Below the pieces are notes generated by a model. That model ran no database searches. It saw nothing but the letters and a program-made list of their open reading frames with translations, and was not told the origin of the DNA. Both the position numbers and the translations under genes were made by a program. DNA of 64,000 nt from Catenuloplanes niger (GTDB lineage: Bacteria; Actinomycetota; Actinomycetes; Mycobacteriales; Micromonosporaceae): NCBI RefSeq assembly GCF_031458255.1, contig NZ_JAVDYC010000001.1, positions 3,357,001-3,421,000 on the forward strand, read 5' to 3'. Below are positions 45,614-55,258 of this stretch, in pieces. The stretch's first letter is position 1, and each line of letters opens with the position of its first letter.

Positions 45614-45786
45614 GATCTCGTTCCCCGTTTCGACTACGACATGCCGGCCGGGCCGGCATGGATGCACGTGCATCGACACGCTACGGCCCGGCGGTCGCCC
45701 GGCTCGCCCCTCGACCGGACGGTCGTCCCGGCCGAAGGGGCAAGATCGGGTGGCTGAAAGTCGTACAGGAAACGATCAGTTGATTT

Positions 45787-46824
45787 TCAGCGCGCGGACG
45801 GTGACGGCTCTGCGGGCGTCCGCTCCAGCTGCTCCGCGCCGGCGGAACCCGACGGCACCGCGCCCGGCCCGGGCGGCACCACACCTTCCGGCGACGGCAC
45901 CGCGTCCGGATCCGACGGCACCCCGGGAACGGACTCCGACGGCGCCCCGGGGATGGACTCCGACGGCGCCGGGAACGACGGCACCTGGAACGGGGCCAGC
46001 TCCGGACAGTGCGGGTAGACGGCCTGCCCGCTGAGCGGCGGCTCCGCGGCGCACCGGCTCCAGCCCAGCTCGATCGGCTGACCGTTCTGGTCGAACAGGC
46101 GCACGTCGGTGAGCAACCGACCGTTCCGGTCGTAGACGTAGACGTCCTCGACGCCCACGGCCGGCGCGTAGCTGGTGCCGTAGGAGTCGACCATCTGGTC
46201 CACCGCGGACCGACTGTCCACCTGCCAGAGCAGCACGAACGCCCAGAGCGCCAGCATGCCGGCGACGCCGCGCAGCATCAGCCGCGGGTTGCGGGGCAGC
46301 CCGGCCGCCTCGCGCCGGCCCAGCCAGATCGAGCCGAGCACGAACGAGCCGAGCAGGAACAGCGCCATCAGGAGGCTGCCGTCGACCCGCGGCAGCACGC
46401 CGGGAGCGTCGTTGCTGACCAGCACGGCGACGAACATCGCGACCAGGTAACCGCGCAGCACCCACCACGCCGGGCGCAGCTGTCGCAGGAAGTCGCTGCC
46501 CTGCTCGTAGCCGAGCAGCGTGCCGGCCCGCCGGTCCACGTCCACGCCGCGGGCGCGCAGCCGGTGTGCGGCCTCGTCCAGCCGGGCCCGCAGCGGCACC
46601 CGGCCGCCGCCCACCATGCCCATCGCCACGCGTAACTCGGCCGCGTAGACCTCCGGCGGCCCGAGTCGCCGGGACAGCGGCTCGCCGCTCTCCGCACGCA
46701 CCTCCGCCAGGTGACTCGGCAGGTCCTCCAGCAGGTCGTCGCGCTGCCGCGAGGGCAGGTCGGAGAGTGCGGCCCGCACCGCCTCCACGTAGTGCGTGAT
46801 CTCCAGGTCCTCGGTGACGCTCAT
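45787..46824 (-). CDS. HAAS-domain membrane protein coupled to PadR
   Basis: 345 residues. Residues 10-48 (HYVEAVRAALSDLPSRQR, then ledlPSHLAEVRAE) match the HAAS signalling domain found with PadR regulators. Four hydrophobic segments follow, then an external domain with two cysteines and a Pro/Ser-rich C-terminal tail (repeats of PSESIPG type). The ATG overlaps the padR stop (ATGA). TTA codon at 46635-46633 makes it a potential tRNA-Leu(UAA) target. The pair probably forms a stress-sensing unit (inference from family). Confidence 0.8.
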   Translation of the reverse strand: MSVTEDLEITHYVEAVRAALSDLPSRQRDDLLEDLPSHLAEVRAESGEPLSRRLGPPEVYAAELRVAMGMVGGGRVPLRARLDEAAHRLRARGVDVDRRAGTLLGYEQGSDFLRQLRPAWWVLRGYLVAMFVAVLVSNDAPGVLPRVDGSLLMALFLLGSFVLGSIWLGRREAAGLPRNPRLMLRGVAGMLALWAFVLLWQVDSRSAVDQMVDSYGTSYAPAVGVEDVYVYDRNGRLLTDVRLFDQNGQPIELGWSRCAAEPPLSGQAVYPHCPELAPFQVPSFPAPSESIPGAPSESVPGVPSDPDAVPSPEGVVPPGPGAVPSGSAGAEQLERTPAEPSPSAR

Positions 46825-47153
46825 CGGTGCGCCAAACCCCCGCTCAGCAGATCGTCCATGGTGGAGGCGAAACCCCGCCACACCTTCGCGGAGCGGGCGA
46901 GTTGGTCGCGCCCGGCCTCGTTGAGGGCGTAGTACTTGCGGTGCGGCCCCTCCTCGCTCGGCACCACATAGGCCGTGAGCAGCCCGGCCTGGAAGAGCCG
47001 CCGGAGCGTGCCGTAGACGGACGCGTCACCGACCTCCTCGAGACCGGCCGTCCGGAGGCGGCGCAGGATGTCGTAGCCGTAGCCGTCCCCGTCCCGCAGC
47101 ACTGCCAGCACGGCCAGCTCCAGCACTCCCTTGAGCAACTGGGTCGTTTCCAC
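46821..47153 (-). CDS. PadR-family transcriptional regulator
   Basis: 110 residues. The winged-helix core is LKGVLELAVLAVLRDGDGYGYDILRRL, cited here as its parts LELAVLAVL and GYGYDILRRL, then VYGTLRRLFQAGLL and the wing EGPHRKYYALNEAGR. Class II PadR length (no long C-terminal helix). TACTCT sits 7 bases before the GTG start and TTGACG 18 bases before that, so it is probably leaderless and sigma-70-dependent. An inverted repeat in the promoter may be its own operator. It is divergent from a LysR gene. Confidence 0.9.
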   Translation of the reverse strand: METTQLLKGVLELAVLAVLRDGDGYGYDILRRLRTAGLEEVGDASVYGTLRRLFQAGLLTAYVVPSEEGPHRKYYALNEAGRDQLARSAKVWRGFASTMDDLLSGGLAHR

Positions 47154-47160
47154 GCATCGC

Positions 47161-47190
47161 AGAGTATTCCGCAATACGAAGTAGCGTCAA
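47161..47190 (-). promoter_or_regulatory. padR promoter with candidate operator
   Basis: On the minus strand TTGACG (47190-47185), an 18-base spacer and TACTCT (47166-47161) form the clearest promoter in the window. GTATT-N4-AATAC (47164-47177) is a perfect inverted repeat overlapping the -10, in the right place for PadR autorepression. Confidence 0.65.
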
Positions 47191-47241
47191 GCGATTTCGC
47201 CCGATCTCCGCGCACCGGCGCGGCGGTGGCATTCTCGGTAC

Positions 47242-48111
47242 GTGGCCGACCTCGAATTACGACACCTCAGGTACCTCATCGCCGTGGCGGAGACCGGGAG
47301 CATCACCCGCGCCGCGCAGCGACTCCTGCTGACGCAGCCGGCACTGTCCCGGGCGCTGCGCGCGCTGGAGCGTACGGTCGGCGCCCCGCTGCTGGTGCGC
47401 GGTTCACACGCCACCACGCTCACCGCGACCGGGTCAGAACTGCTGATGGACGCGTACGACCTGGTGGAACGCTCCCGGCTCGCGCTCACCCGGGCCCGCG
47501 GGACGGAGACGCTGACCGTCACGGCGCCCACCTGCGACGTGCTGACCGTGGCCGCGGCGAGCCGGGCCTTCGAGGAGAAGCATCCGCACGTCCAGGTGGA
47601 CATCGAGCCGCACGACTGGCTGGCGCCGGAGGTGCTGCGTGCCGGAGCCGCGCACGTGTCGATCCTGCGGGACTCCTTCGACCGGCACGGTCTGGACGTC
47701 GAACCGTTCGCGGCCGAACCGCGAATGGTCCTGCTGAGCACCGACCACCCGCTCGGCGGACGGGACCGGCTGACGCTCGCCGACCTGCGGGACGAGACGT
47801 TCACCTACTGGCCGGGGATGTCCGACGCGGAGGCGGCGCACTGGACCGGCGCCGACGTGGACGGGCACCCGCGCCGGCAGAGCCTCCGGATCGGGTCCGC
47901 GACCGACGTGATCGCCGCGGTCGCGCTGGGCCGGGCCGTCGTCTACGCGCACGGCTCGACGCTGCCGGAGCAGCTGCCGGGCTTGCGGGCACTGCCGGTC
48001 GAGGACCTGTCCCCCAGCCACCTGGAGATCGGCACGTCGGCGCGGAACGCCGGGCCGACCGCCAAGCTCTTCGTGGAGCACATGCTGGGGTGGTCTGCCC
48101 GGCCGGCATGA
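47242..48111 (+). CDS. LysR-family transcriptional regulator
   Basis: 289 residues. N-terminal winged helix-turn-helix (LRHLRYLIAVAETGSITRAA, LLTQPALSRALRALE) and a periplasmic-binding-fold effector domain. Codon 6 is TTA (47257-47259), so efficient translation may need the tRNA-Leu(UAA). The SDR gene 56 bases downstream on the same strand is a likely co-transcribed or regulated partner; effector unknown. Confidence 0.92.
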   Translation: MADLELRHLRYLIAVAETGSITRAAQRLLLTQPALSRALRALERTVGAPLLVRGSHATTLTATGSELLMDAYDLVERSRLALTRARGTETLTVTAPTCDVLTVAAASRAFEEKHPHVQVDIEPHDWLAPEVLRAGAAHVSILRDSFDRHGLDVEPFAAEPRMVLLSTDHPLGGRDRLTLADLRDETFTYWPGMSDAEAAHWTGADVDGHPRRQSLRIGSATDVIAAVALGRAVVYAHGSTLPEQLPGLRALPVEDLSPSHLEIGTSARNAGPTAKLFVEHMLGWSARPA

Positions 48112-48167
48112 TCCGCCCTGCCCGATCGGCATTACCGGCGGCGCCGTACCGCTGGTGGGATGAGTGA

Positions 48168-48992
48168 ATGCAAGATCAAAAGGTAGTGGTCATCACCGGC
48201 GCGAGTTCCGGTATCGGGCTGGCCGCCGCCGAGCAGGCGGCGGCGCGCGGGTCCCAGGTCGTGCTGACCGGCCGCACCGAGCGGCGGCTGACCGCGGCGG
48301 TCGACCGGGTCCGGGCGGCCGGGCACGGGCGGGAGCCGGGACGGTTCCTCGCCGACTTCGAGCGGCTCGCCGAGGTGCGGAAGCTGGCGGAGCACCTGCT
48401 GGACACGTACCCGAGGATCGACGTGCTGGTCAACAACGCGGGCATGCACGTCCCGTCGCACCGGCTCACCGAGGACGGGAACGAGGCTACGGTCCAGGCC
48501 AACCACCTCGGGCACTTCCTGCTCAGCACGCTGCTGCGGGACCGGCTGCGCGGTGGCCGGATCATCAACACCTCCGTGCGGCCGGCACCCAACGCCCGGA
48601 TCGATCCGGACCACCTGAACACGCCGGCCGAGCGGTACCACAGCGTGCCGGTGTACCAGATGACCAAGGCCGCGAACGTCCTGTTCGCCATGGAGGCGGC
48701 GCGGCGGTGGCCGGACATCCTCAGCCTGAGCTTCCATCCCGGGCTGGTCCGCACCAACATCGGCGAGGGCACGGCGTTCGCGTACGTCTTCCGGTACGCG
48801 CCGTTCCTGATCAGCCCGCAGAGATCCGCCGCCGGGCTGACGCCGCTGATCACCGGTCCGGCGGCCGGGCTGCGCAACGGTGGCCTCTACGCCGGCGGGC
48901 GGCCGCTGCGCCTCCGGCAGACGATCTTCAACCCGGACGTCGCCGCGCGGGTCTGGAGCGCCTCGGAGGACGCGGTCCGGCAGCCCGGCTGA
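48168..48992 (+). CDS. Short-chain dehydrogenase/reductase
   Basis: 274 residues. NAD(P) motif TGASSGIG at 10-17, NNAG, and the catalytic YxxxK in PVYQMTKAANV with a preceding Ser in NTSVRP. Arg residues after the second strand (GRTERR) favour NADP. The protein resembles retinol-dehydrogenase-like SDRs in its C-terminal half (HPGLVRTNI). Weak ribosome site. Follows a LysR gene that may control it. Confidence 0.9.
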   Translation: MQDQKVVVITGASSGIGLAAAEQAAARGSQVVLTGRTERRLTAAVDRVRAAGHGREPGRFLADFERLAEVRKLAEHLLDTYPRIDVLVNNAGMHVPSHRLTEDGNEATVQANHLGHFLLSTLLRDRLRGGRIINTSVRPAPNARIDPDHLNTPAERYHSVPVYQMTKAANVLFAMEAARRWPDILSLSFHPGLVRTNIGEGTAFAYVFRYAPFLISPQRSAAGLTPLITGPAAGLRNGGLYAGGRPLRLRQTIFNPDVAARVWSASEDAVRQPG

Positions 48993-48995
48993 GGC

Positions 48996-49928
48996 TCAGC
49001 TCAGGCTCCAGGCGATGCCGTCGAGGATGTCGTGCTCGCTGGCGACGACGGAGGAGATCTCGGCGCGCTCCATCACGGTGCGGAGCACCATGGCGCCGGC
49101 GCCGATGACGTCCGCGCGGCCGGGGTGCATGACCGGGACGGCCAGGCGCTCCGCGCGGGTGGCGGCGAGCATGTCCGCGGTGACCTTGGCGACCTCGTCG
49201 TAGCCGAGGCGCGCGTGGTGGATGCGGGCCGGGTCGTACTCGGTGAGGCCGCGGGCGATCGCGACCACGGTGGTGACCGAGCCGGCCAGCCCGACCAGCG
49301 TCTTGGCGTCCCGGCCCGGTACGGCGGCGAGCGCGCGGTCGACCTGGGCCGTGATGTCCGCCTGGGCCGCCTCGATCTCCGCGGCCGTGGGCGGGTCGCC
49401 GTGCAGGTGGCGCTCGGTCATCCGGACGCAGCCCATGTCCACCGAGATCGCGGCGTCCACCTGGCGGCCGCCGACCACGAACTCGGTGGAGCCGCCGCCG
49501 ATGTCCACCACCAGGTACGGCGCGTGCGAGCCGGGCGGCAGGCCGTGCACCGCGCCGGTGAAGGACAGCCGCGCCTCCTCGTCGCCGGTGACCACCTCGG
49601 GCGGCGTGCCGAGCGTCTCGGTGACCATGGCGCGGAAGTCGTCCGCGTTCTCCGCGTCGCGGGTGGCGGACGTGGCCACCATCCGCACCCGGTCCGCGCC
49701 CAGCTCCTCGATCGCGGACGCGTAACCGGCCAGCGCGACCCGGGTGCGCTCGATCGCGGCGGGCGAGAGGCGGCCGGTCCGGTCGACGCCCTCGCCGAGC
49801 CGGACGATCTCCATCCGCCGGGTGACGTCGAGCAGCTGGGCACCGGGGCCCGCGTACGACGCAGGCAGGTCGGCGACCAGGAGACGGATGCTGTTGGTAC
49901 CGCAGTCGATCGCGGCTACGCGTGCCAT
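48996..49928 (-). CDS. ppx: Exopolyphosphatase / Ppx-GppA family
   Basis: 310 residues, the short actinobacterial form. ASKHA-fold phosphate loops: AAIDCGTNSIRLLVAD at the N-terminus and YLVVDIGGGSTEFV in the middle, plus GLAGSVTTV. Family members hydrolyse polyphosphate or pppGpp. TAGGCT lies 6 bases before the ATG without a ribosome site, and this -10-like box overlaps the end of the argA-like gene. It belongs to the eno/divIC/DUF501/ppx neighbourhood seen across Actinobacteria. Convergent with the SDR gene, 3 bases apart. Confidence 0.9.
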   Translation of the reverse strand: MARVAAIDCGTNSIRLLVADLPASYAGPGAQLLDVTRRMEIVRLGEGVDRTGRLSPAAIERTRVALAGYASAIEELGADRVRMVATSATRDAENADDFRAMVTETLGTPPEVVTGDEEARLSFTGAVHGLPPGSHAPYLVVDIGGGSTEFVVGGRQVDAAISVDMGCVRMTERHLHGDPPTAAEIEAAQADITAQVDRALAAVPGRDAKTLVGLAGSVTTVVAIARGLTEYDPARIHHARLGYDEVAKVTADMLAATRAERLAVPVMHPGRADVIGAGAMVLRTVMERAEISSVVASEHDILDGIAWSLS

Positions 49929-49932
49929 GCGC

Positions 49933-50448
49933 TCAGCCTACGTCGGACAGGTGCACCAGCATCCGGGTGTTGCCCAGGGTGTTCGGCTTGACCCGCTCCA
50001 GGCCGAGGAACTCCGCGACACCCTCGTCGTAGGAACTCAGCAGCTGCTCGTAGACCGGGGACGGCACCGGCGCGCCGTCGATCGCCTCGAACCCGAACGA
50101 CGCGAAGAAGCCGGTCTCGAACGTCAGGCAGAAGACCCGGGAGACGCCGAGGTCGCGCGCGGTGTTGAGCAGCTCGGTGACGATCCGGTGGCCGATCTTC
50201 TGGCCGCGGCACGCCGGGTCGACCGCGAGCGTGCGGATCTCGGCCAGGTCCTCCCACATCACGTGCAGCGCACCGCAGCCGACGATCGCGCCGTCGGCCA
50301 GCCGCTCCGCGACCCAGAACTCCTGCACGTCCTCGTAGAGCGTGACCGTGGGCTTGCTGAGGAGGCGTCGCTCGCCGCTGTACGTGTCGATCAGGGCCCG
50401 GATGCGGCGTACGTCGGCGGTCCGGGCGCGGCGTACCGCAACATCCAT
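49933..50448 (-). CDS. GNAT N-acetyltransferase, ArgA-like (N-acetylglutamate synthase)
   Basis: 171 residues. The N-terminal IRALIDTYSGERRLLSK and the core EIRTLAVDPACRGQKIGHRI plus FCLTFETGFFASFGF match the short, kinase-less N-acetylglutamate synthases of Actinobacteria (Rv2747-type). It would make N-acetylglutamate for arginine synthesis. TAGGGT is 7 bases before the ATG (leaderless signature). ppx begins 4 bases after the stop. Confidence 0.8.
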   Translation of the reverse strand: MDVAVRRARTADVRRIRALIDTYSGERRLLSKPTVTLYEDVQEFWVAERLADGAIVGCGALHVMWEDLAEIRTLAVDPACRGQKIGHRIVTELLNTARDLGVSRVFCLTFETGFFASFGFEAIDGAPVPSPVYEQLLSSYDEGVAEFLGLERVKPNTLGNTRMLVHLSDVG

Positions 50449-50515
50449 ACGGACAACCCTACTGGCTCCGTCCGACCGAGCCGGAGACCACCGCCGATAC
50501 CGCATCCTCATAGGC

Positions 50516-51073
50516 ATGATCCGCCTTCGGCTGCCGGCCGCCGTCGCCGCACTGGCACTGACCGGCTGCGCCGCGCCGGGCGTGGGAGACGGCGGCGGAC
50601 TGACCGAGGTGATCGACCGGCTCGGGCAGGCGTCGGCGAAGACGTACACCGCGGTCTACGCGCTCGGCACCGGCGAGATGACGACCGTGGTGAACGCGCC
50701 GCCGCGGACGGCCGTGATCAGCGGCGGCGACCGCCTGGTGGTCGGGCCGGACGGCGTGACGCTGTGCGAGGACGGCGCCTGCTCACGGCCGCCGGGCGCG
50801 ACGGACGCACCCGGCGGCATCGGGATAGTGACGCCGGAGCAGGTGCGCGCGATGGTCACCGCGGCGGCTCACCTGCCGGGCGTGGACGTGGCCATCTCGA
50901 CCGCGACGTTCGCCGGGCGGGAGGCGCTCTGCGCGGACGTGCACGGTATGTCGGACTTCACCGTCTGCGTCACCGCGGACGGCATGCTGGCGTCGTTCCG
51001 CGGCGACGGCGAGATCACGCTGGAGCTGACCCGGCTGGCCGAGTCGGCGGACGCGTCACTCGTCGGGCTGTGA
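50516..51073 (+). CDS. Predicted lipoprotein
   Basis: 185 residues. A short signal peptide with lipobox LALTGCAAP (Cys near residue 18) predicts a lipid anchor. Then a beta-rich domain with three internal cysteines (TLCEDGACS, ALCADVHG, TVCVTADG). Not recognised as a named family; such proteins occur widely in Micromonosporaceae. It runs opposite to its neighbours and overlaps the DUF501 gene end by 18 bases. Confidence 0.75.
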   Translation: MIRLRLPAAVAALALTGCAAPGVGDGGGLTEVIDRLGQASAKTYTAVYALGTGEMTTVVNAPPRTAVISGGDRLVVGPDGVTLCEDGACSRPPGATDAPGGIGIVTPEQVRAMVTAAAHLPGVDVAISTATFAGREALCADVHGMSDFTVCVTADGMLASFRGDGEITLELTRLAESADASLVGL

Positions 51074-51589
51074 CGGCGCCACGCACGGCCCGTCGGTCCA
51101 CCACGGGCCGATCATCTCGGCGGCCTCGTCGCCGAACGGGTTGACGCCCGGGCCGGCACCGAGCGCGTGGCCGAGGTGCACGTGCAGGCACTTGACCCGG
51201 CCGGGCATGCCGCCGGCGGAGACGCCCGCGATCTCCGGCACGTCGCCGATCGCCTCACGCCGCCTCAGGTAGTCCTCGTGCGCGGCCCGGTAGCGCGCGG
51301 CCAGTTCCTCGTCCTCGGCCAGGCGCGCGGACATCTCCTTCATCACCCCGGCCGACTCCAGCCGGCTGATCGCGCTGGTCGCGCGCGGGCAGGTCAGGTA
51401 GAAGAGCGTGGGGAACGGCGTGCCGTCCGCGAGCCGGGGCGTGGTCTCCACGACGTCCGGGTTGCCGCACGGGCAGCGGTGCGCGACCGCGCGGGTGCCG
51501 CGGGGCGTGCGGCCGAGCTGGGCGGCGACGGCCGCGAGGTCCGCCGGGGTCGCTTCCTCGCGATGCGGCGGGTGGATTTCCTGCGTCAC
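51056..51589 (-). CDS. DUF501 protein
   Basis: 177 residues. The DUF501 pattern is visible: HRCPCGNPDVVETTPRL, PFPTLFYLTCPRAT and VKCLHVHLGHALGAG with conserved Cys/His pairs that may bind metal. Always near divIC and ppx in Actinobacteria; function unknown. The GTG start directly follows the divIC stop (TAAGTG). Confidence 0.92.
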   Translation of the reverse strand: MTQEIHPPHREEATPADLAAVAAQLGRTPRGTRAVAHRCPCGNPDVVETTPRLADGTPFPTLFYLTCPRATSAISRLESAGVMKEMSARLAEDEELAARYRAAHEDYLRRREAIGDVPEIAGVSAGGMPGRVKCLHVHLGHALGAGPGVNPFGDEAAEMIGPWWTDGPCVAPSQPDE

Positions 51590-52201
51590 TTATTTATTGG
51601 CTTCCTGGATGCTGGACCACAACGTGTCGTACCACTTGTCGGGCGTCTCGGGCGGCGCGGACGGGAGCCCGACCGTGCCCGGGGCGGCACCGGCATCCTG
51701 GTTCATCACGATCAGCAGCGTCTCGTCGGGGTGGGCGTAGTAGAAACGATTGCGGACCTGGGTCCGCACGTACTCGTCGTCCTGCCACTTGTCGACCAGC
51801 TCGGTGAGCTGCCGGATCCGCTCCCGCTGCTCGGCCTGGGACGCCTCCATCGCGGCGATGTCCGCCTCCTGCGACAGATAGAGCCGCACCGGGTACGTGT
51901 ACGCGAGCGCGAGCGCGATCAGCACCACGATCAGCACCGCGGCCCGCCCGGTATAGCGCCGGGGCTGGGTGGCGGTGGTGCGCTTCGCGGCGCCGGCCGC
52001 CGCCGCGCGCCGGGCGGCCGCGGGACGGCTGGCGGAACGGCCGGCCTCGGTCGGCCGGGGCTCACGGACGATGCTGGCGTCACGGATCGCGGTGCGGGCA
52101 CCACGCCCGCTCCGGGCGGGCGAACCGGCCCTGCGCGTCGGTCGCGTTCCGTGTCCGCCGCGAGCGGGTCCCTGACCGCCCGGCGATCGCCGTTGCGTCA
52201 C
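51590..52201 (-). CDS. DivIC/FtsB-family septum formation initiator
   Basis: 203 residues. A basic, Ala/Arg/Pro-rich cytoplasmic tail of about 85 residues, one membrane helix (AVLIVVLIALALAYTYPVRL) and an external coiled coil (EADIAAMEASQAEQRERIRQLTELV, given here as EADIAAMEASQ plus ERIRQLTELV), then YVRTQVRNRFYYAHPDETL, the typical FtsB/DivIC end. It works in the divisome with FtsL and FtsQ. A GTG at 52210 is an alternative start. Downstream of eno on the same strand. Confidence 0.9.
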   Translation of the reverse strand: MTQRRSPGGQGPARGGHGTRPTRRAGSPARSGRGARTAIRDASIVREPRPTEAGRSASRPAAARRAAAAGAAKRTTATQPRRYTGRAAVLIVVLIALALAYTYPVRLYLSQEADIAAMEASQAEQRERIRQLTELVDKWQDDEYVRTQVRNRFYYAHPDETLLIVMNQDAGAAPGTVGLPSAPPETPDKWYDTLWSSIQEANK

Positions 52202-52366
52202 GACACCCACCCCCCTGCCCCCGCCGTACCCATTCTCACGCTAAGCAACCATGACGGGCGCGAGGGCCGAGAGCAAATCCACGGGATTTTTGATCAGATA
52301 CTGCAAACCCCTGGCGGATGAGACTCCCGGCCCGAGCGACCTACGTGGGTACTACGTGACTCTGAG

Positions 52367-53680
<1,314 letters not shown>

Positions 53681-53854
53681 TTACCGGCCCGCGTGGCAGG
53701 CGGTGTCTGCCGTCCCGCCGGCGGGACGTGTGAGCCGAACCCCCGATCGCCGCCACCCTGCGGCCGACCACGACGCTGAGCCTATCCAGCCGGGCGGGGG
53801 CGCCGCGTGCGAGGCCGGGGAAAACCCTCAGGGTGCCGCGCGGGAGACCGATGG

Positions 53855-54490
53855 GTGAACGTGAGTTTTCCCTCCCCCGGCATCAACGAGCGGGTCGAGA
53901 TCACGGTGAAGCGCGGCGGCACGTACCGCTCCCGCGTGGAGGATCTCGACGGCGCGCTCCTCTCCCTGGCCGCGCCGCTCGACCTGCTGGTCACCGACGT
54001 GCCCGACCCCGGCATGGAGCTGACGGTCCGCTGGATCGCCGGCGAACGCGGCCGCTACGCCGCGGACGCGGTGATCACCCGCGTCGTGCACGGCCACGTC
54101 AGCACGTGGATCGTGGAGATCACCTCCCGCCCGGCGATCGAGCAGAACCGCGAGTACGTCCGCGGTGGCGGCGGCGAGCCGATCGAGCTGACCGTCGGCG
54201 AGGACGGTGAACCGCACCGTGGCGAGGTCATCGACGTCAGCGAACGCAGCATCAAGGCGGTCTTCAAGCGCCTGGACATCGCGGAGGGCTCCGAGGTCGC
54301 GCTGCGCCTGACGCTCGAGGACGAGCAGATGACGCTGCACGGCAAGGTCTACCGCGTGGTCGACCAGGCGGCGACGTCCGAGGTCCAGATCGTCCTGATG
54401 CTCGACGCGGACGAGCGCCAGGCCCAGGCGATCCGCCGCCACGTGATGAACCTGCAGCGACTCGCCCGGGCCCGCGCGAAGGATCGCTGA
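53855..54490 (+). CDS. PilZ-domain (YcgR-like) c-di-GMP effector
   Basis: 211 residues. The N-terminal 100 residues match YcgR-N-type flagellar brake domains (PGINERVEITVKRGGTYRS). The C-terminal PilZ domain has the arginine pair QNREYVRGG and DVSERSIKAVF, where the usual D/N-x-S-x-x-G ends in Ser rather than Gly. It should bind c-di-GMP and slow flagella or another output. GGGAG is 8-9 bases before the GTG. It is divergent from eno and convergent with a hypothetical gene. Confidence 0.82.
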   Translation: MNVSFPSPGINERVEITVKRGGTYRSRVEDLDGALLSLAAPLDLLVTDVPDPGMELTVRWIAGERGRYAADAVITRVVHGHVSTWIVEITSRPAIEQNREYVRGGGGEPIELTVGEDGEPHRGEVIDVSERSIKAVFKRLDIAEGSEVALRLTLEDEQMTLHGKVYRVVDQAATSEVQIVLMLDADERQAQAIRRHVMNLQRLARARAKDR

Positions 54491-54494
54491 ACGC

Positions 54495-55145
54495 TCAGGG
54501 GCGCAGGACCATCCGCGGGTGGTCCTTGCCCCCGGCCCACCACTCGATGCCGAGCGCGCCGAGCCAGGGTGCGAACGGCTCCCCGATGGTGCCGCTCGTC
54601 TCGCGCGCATGCTGCACCCCACGCAGGCATGCCGTCTCGACCCGCTCGGCCGGAGCGCCGTACAGACGCGCCAGCGCCTGCCGCGCCTGCGGGCCGGCCA
54701 GCACGATGCCCGAGTCGTTCCCGTCGGGCTCGGCGGGGACCAGCGCGGGCACGTCCACCGGCGTCGGCTCGCCCTCCTCGTACAGCTCGCCGGTCTCCTC
54801 GTCCTGCGGATGCGCGTACACGTGGTAGACCAGCCCCGGCCCGCCGTCCTCGCCGGTGGCCAGGACGATCAGCTCCGCGCCGTACTCGTCGTGGTCGAGC
54901 GCCACCAGCGCTCTCGTCACGCCGCGGCCGGCGGCGATCAGGCCGGCACACCAGCGCGGCAGATCCGCGTATCCATCGCCCTCGGCCTGCAGCTCGATCC
55001 GTAGGCAGGCCGGGGTCTCGACGACATCCGCGTAGAGCGTGAACGGGTCCGCACCCGGTTCACCGTCACGCAACCACGCCACGGCATCGTCGGCCTGCAC
55101 ACCCGATGCGAGGTCAGCCCATGCGGCACCCATGAAACTCGACAC
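54495..55145 (-). CDS. Hypothetical acidic protein, 216 residues
   Basis: Not recognised. Acidic, soluble, with a WADLASGVQADDAVAWL N-terminal helix and ILVLATGEDG-like strands; no cofactor motif or membrane span. GGGGGAG lies only 2 bases from the GTG used; an ATG at 55133 is an alternative. It ends 4 bases from the PilZ gene and borders the IS256 element. The GC-rich codon pattern supports a real gene. Confidence 0.6.
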   Translation of the reverse strand: MSSFMGAAWADLASGVQADDAVAWLRDGEPGADPFTLYADVVETPACLRIELQAEGDGYADLPRWCAGLIAAGRGVTRALVALDHDEYGAELIVLATGEDGGPGLVYHVYAHPQDEETGELYEEGEPTPVDVPALVPAEPDGNDSGIVLAGPQARQALARLYGAPAERVETACLRGVQHARETSGTIGEPFAPWLGALGIEWWAGGKDHPRMVLRP

Positions 55146-55258
55146 GACTCCCCCGATGAATGACTGAGAACCTTCATCCGCCCGGCGCGTCTCGCGGGCC
55201 GGCTCGGCTTCGGGTCAGGTCCGTGGGCAGCCCGGCGGGATGGGTCCGTACCAAGATC

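Noticed and set aside
50516-51073. Lipoprotein gene as a spurious frame because it overlaps DUF501
   Set aside because: Kept as real: it has a clean lipobox and coding-like composition; the overlap is only 18 bases between convergent ends.
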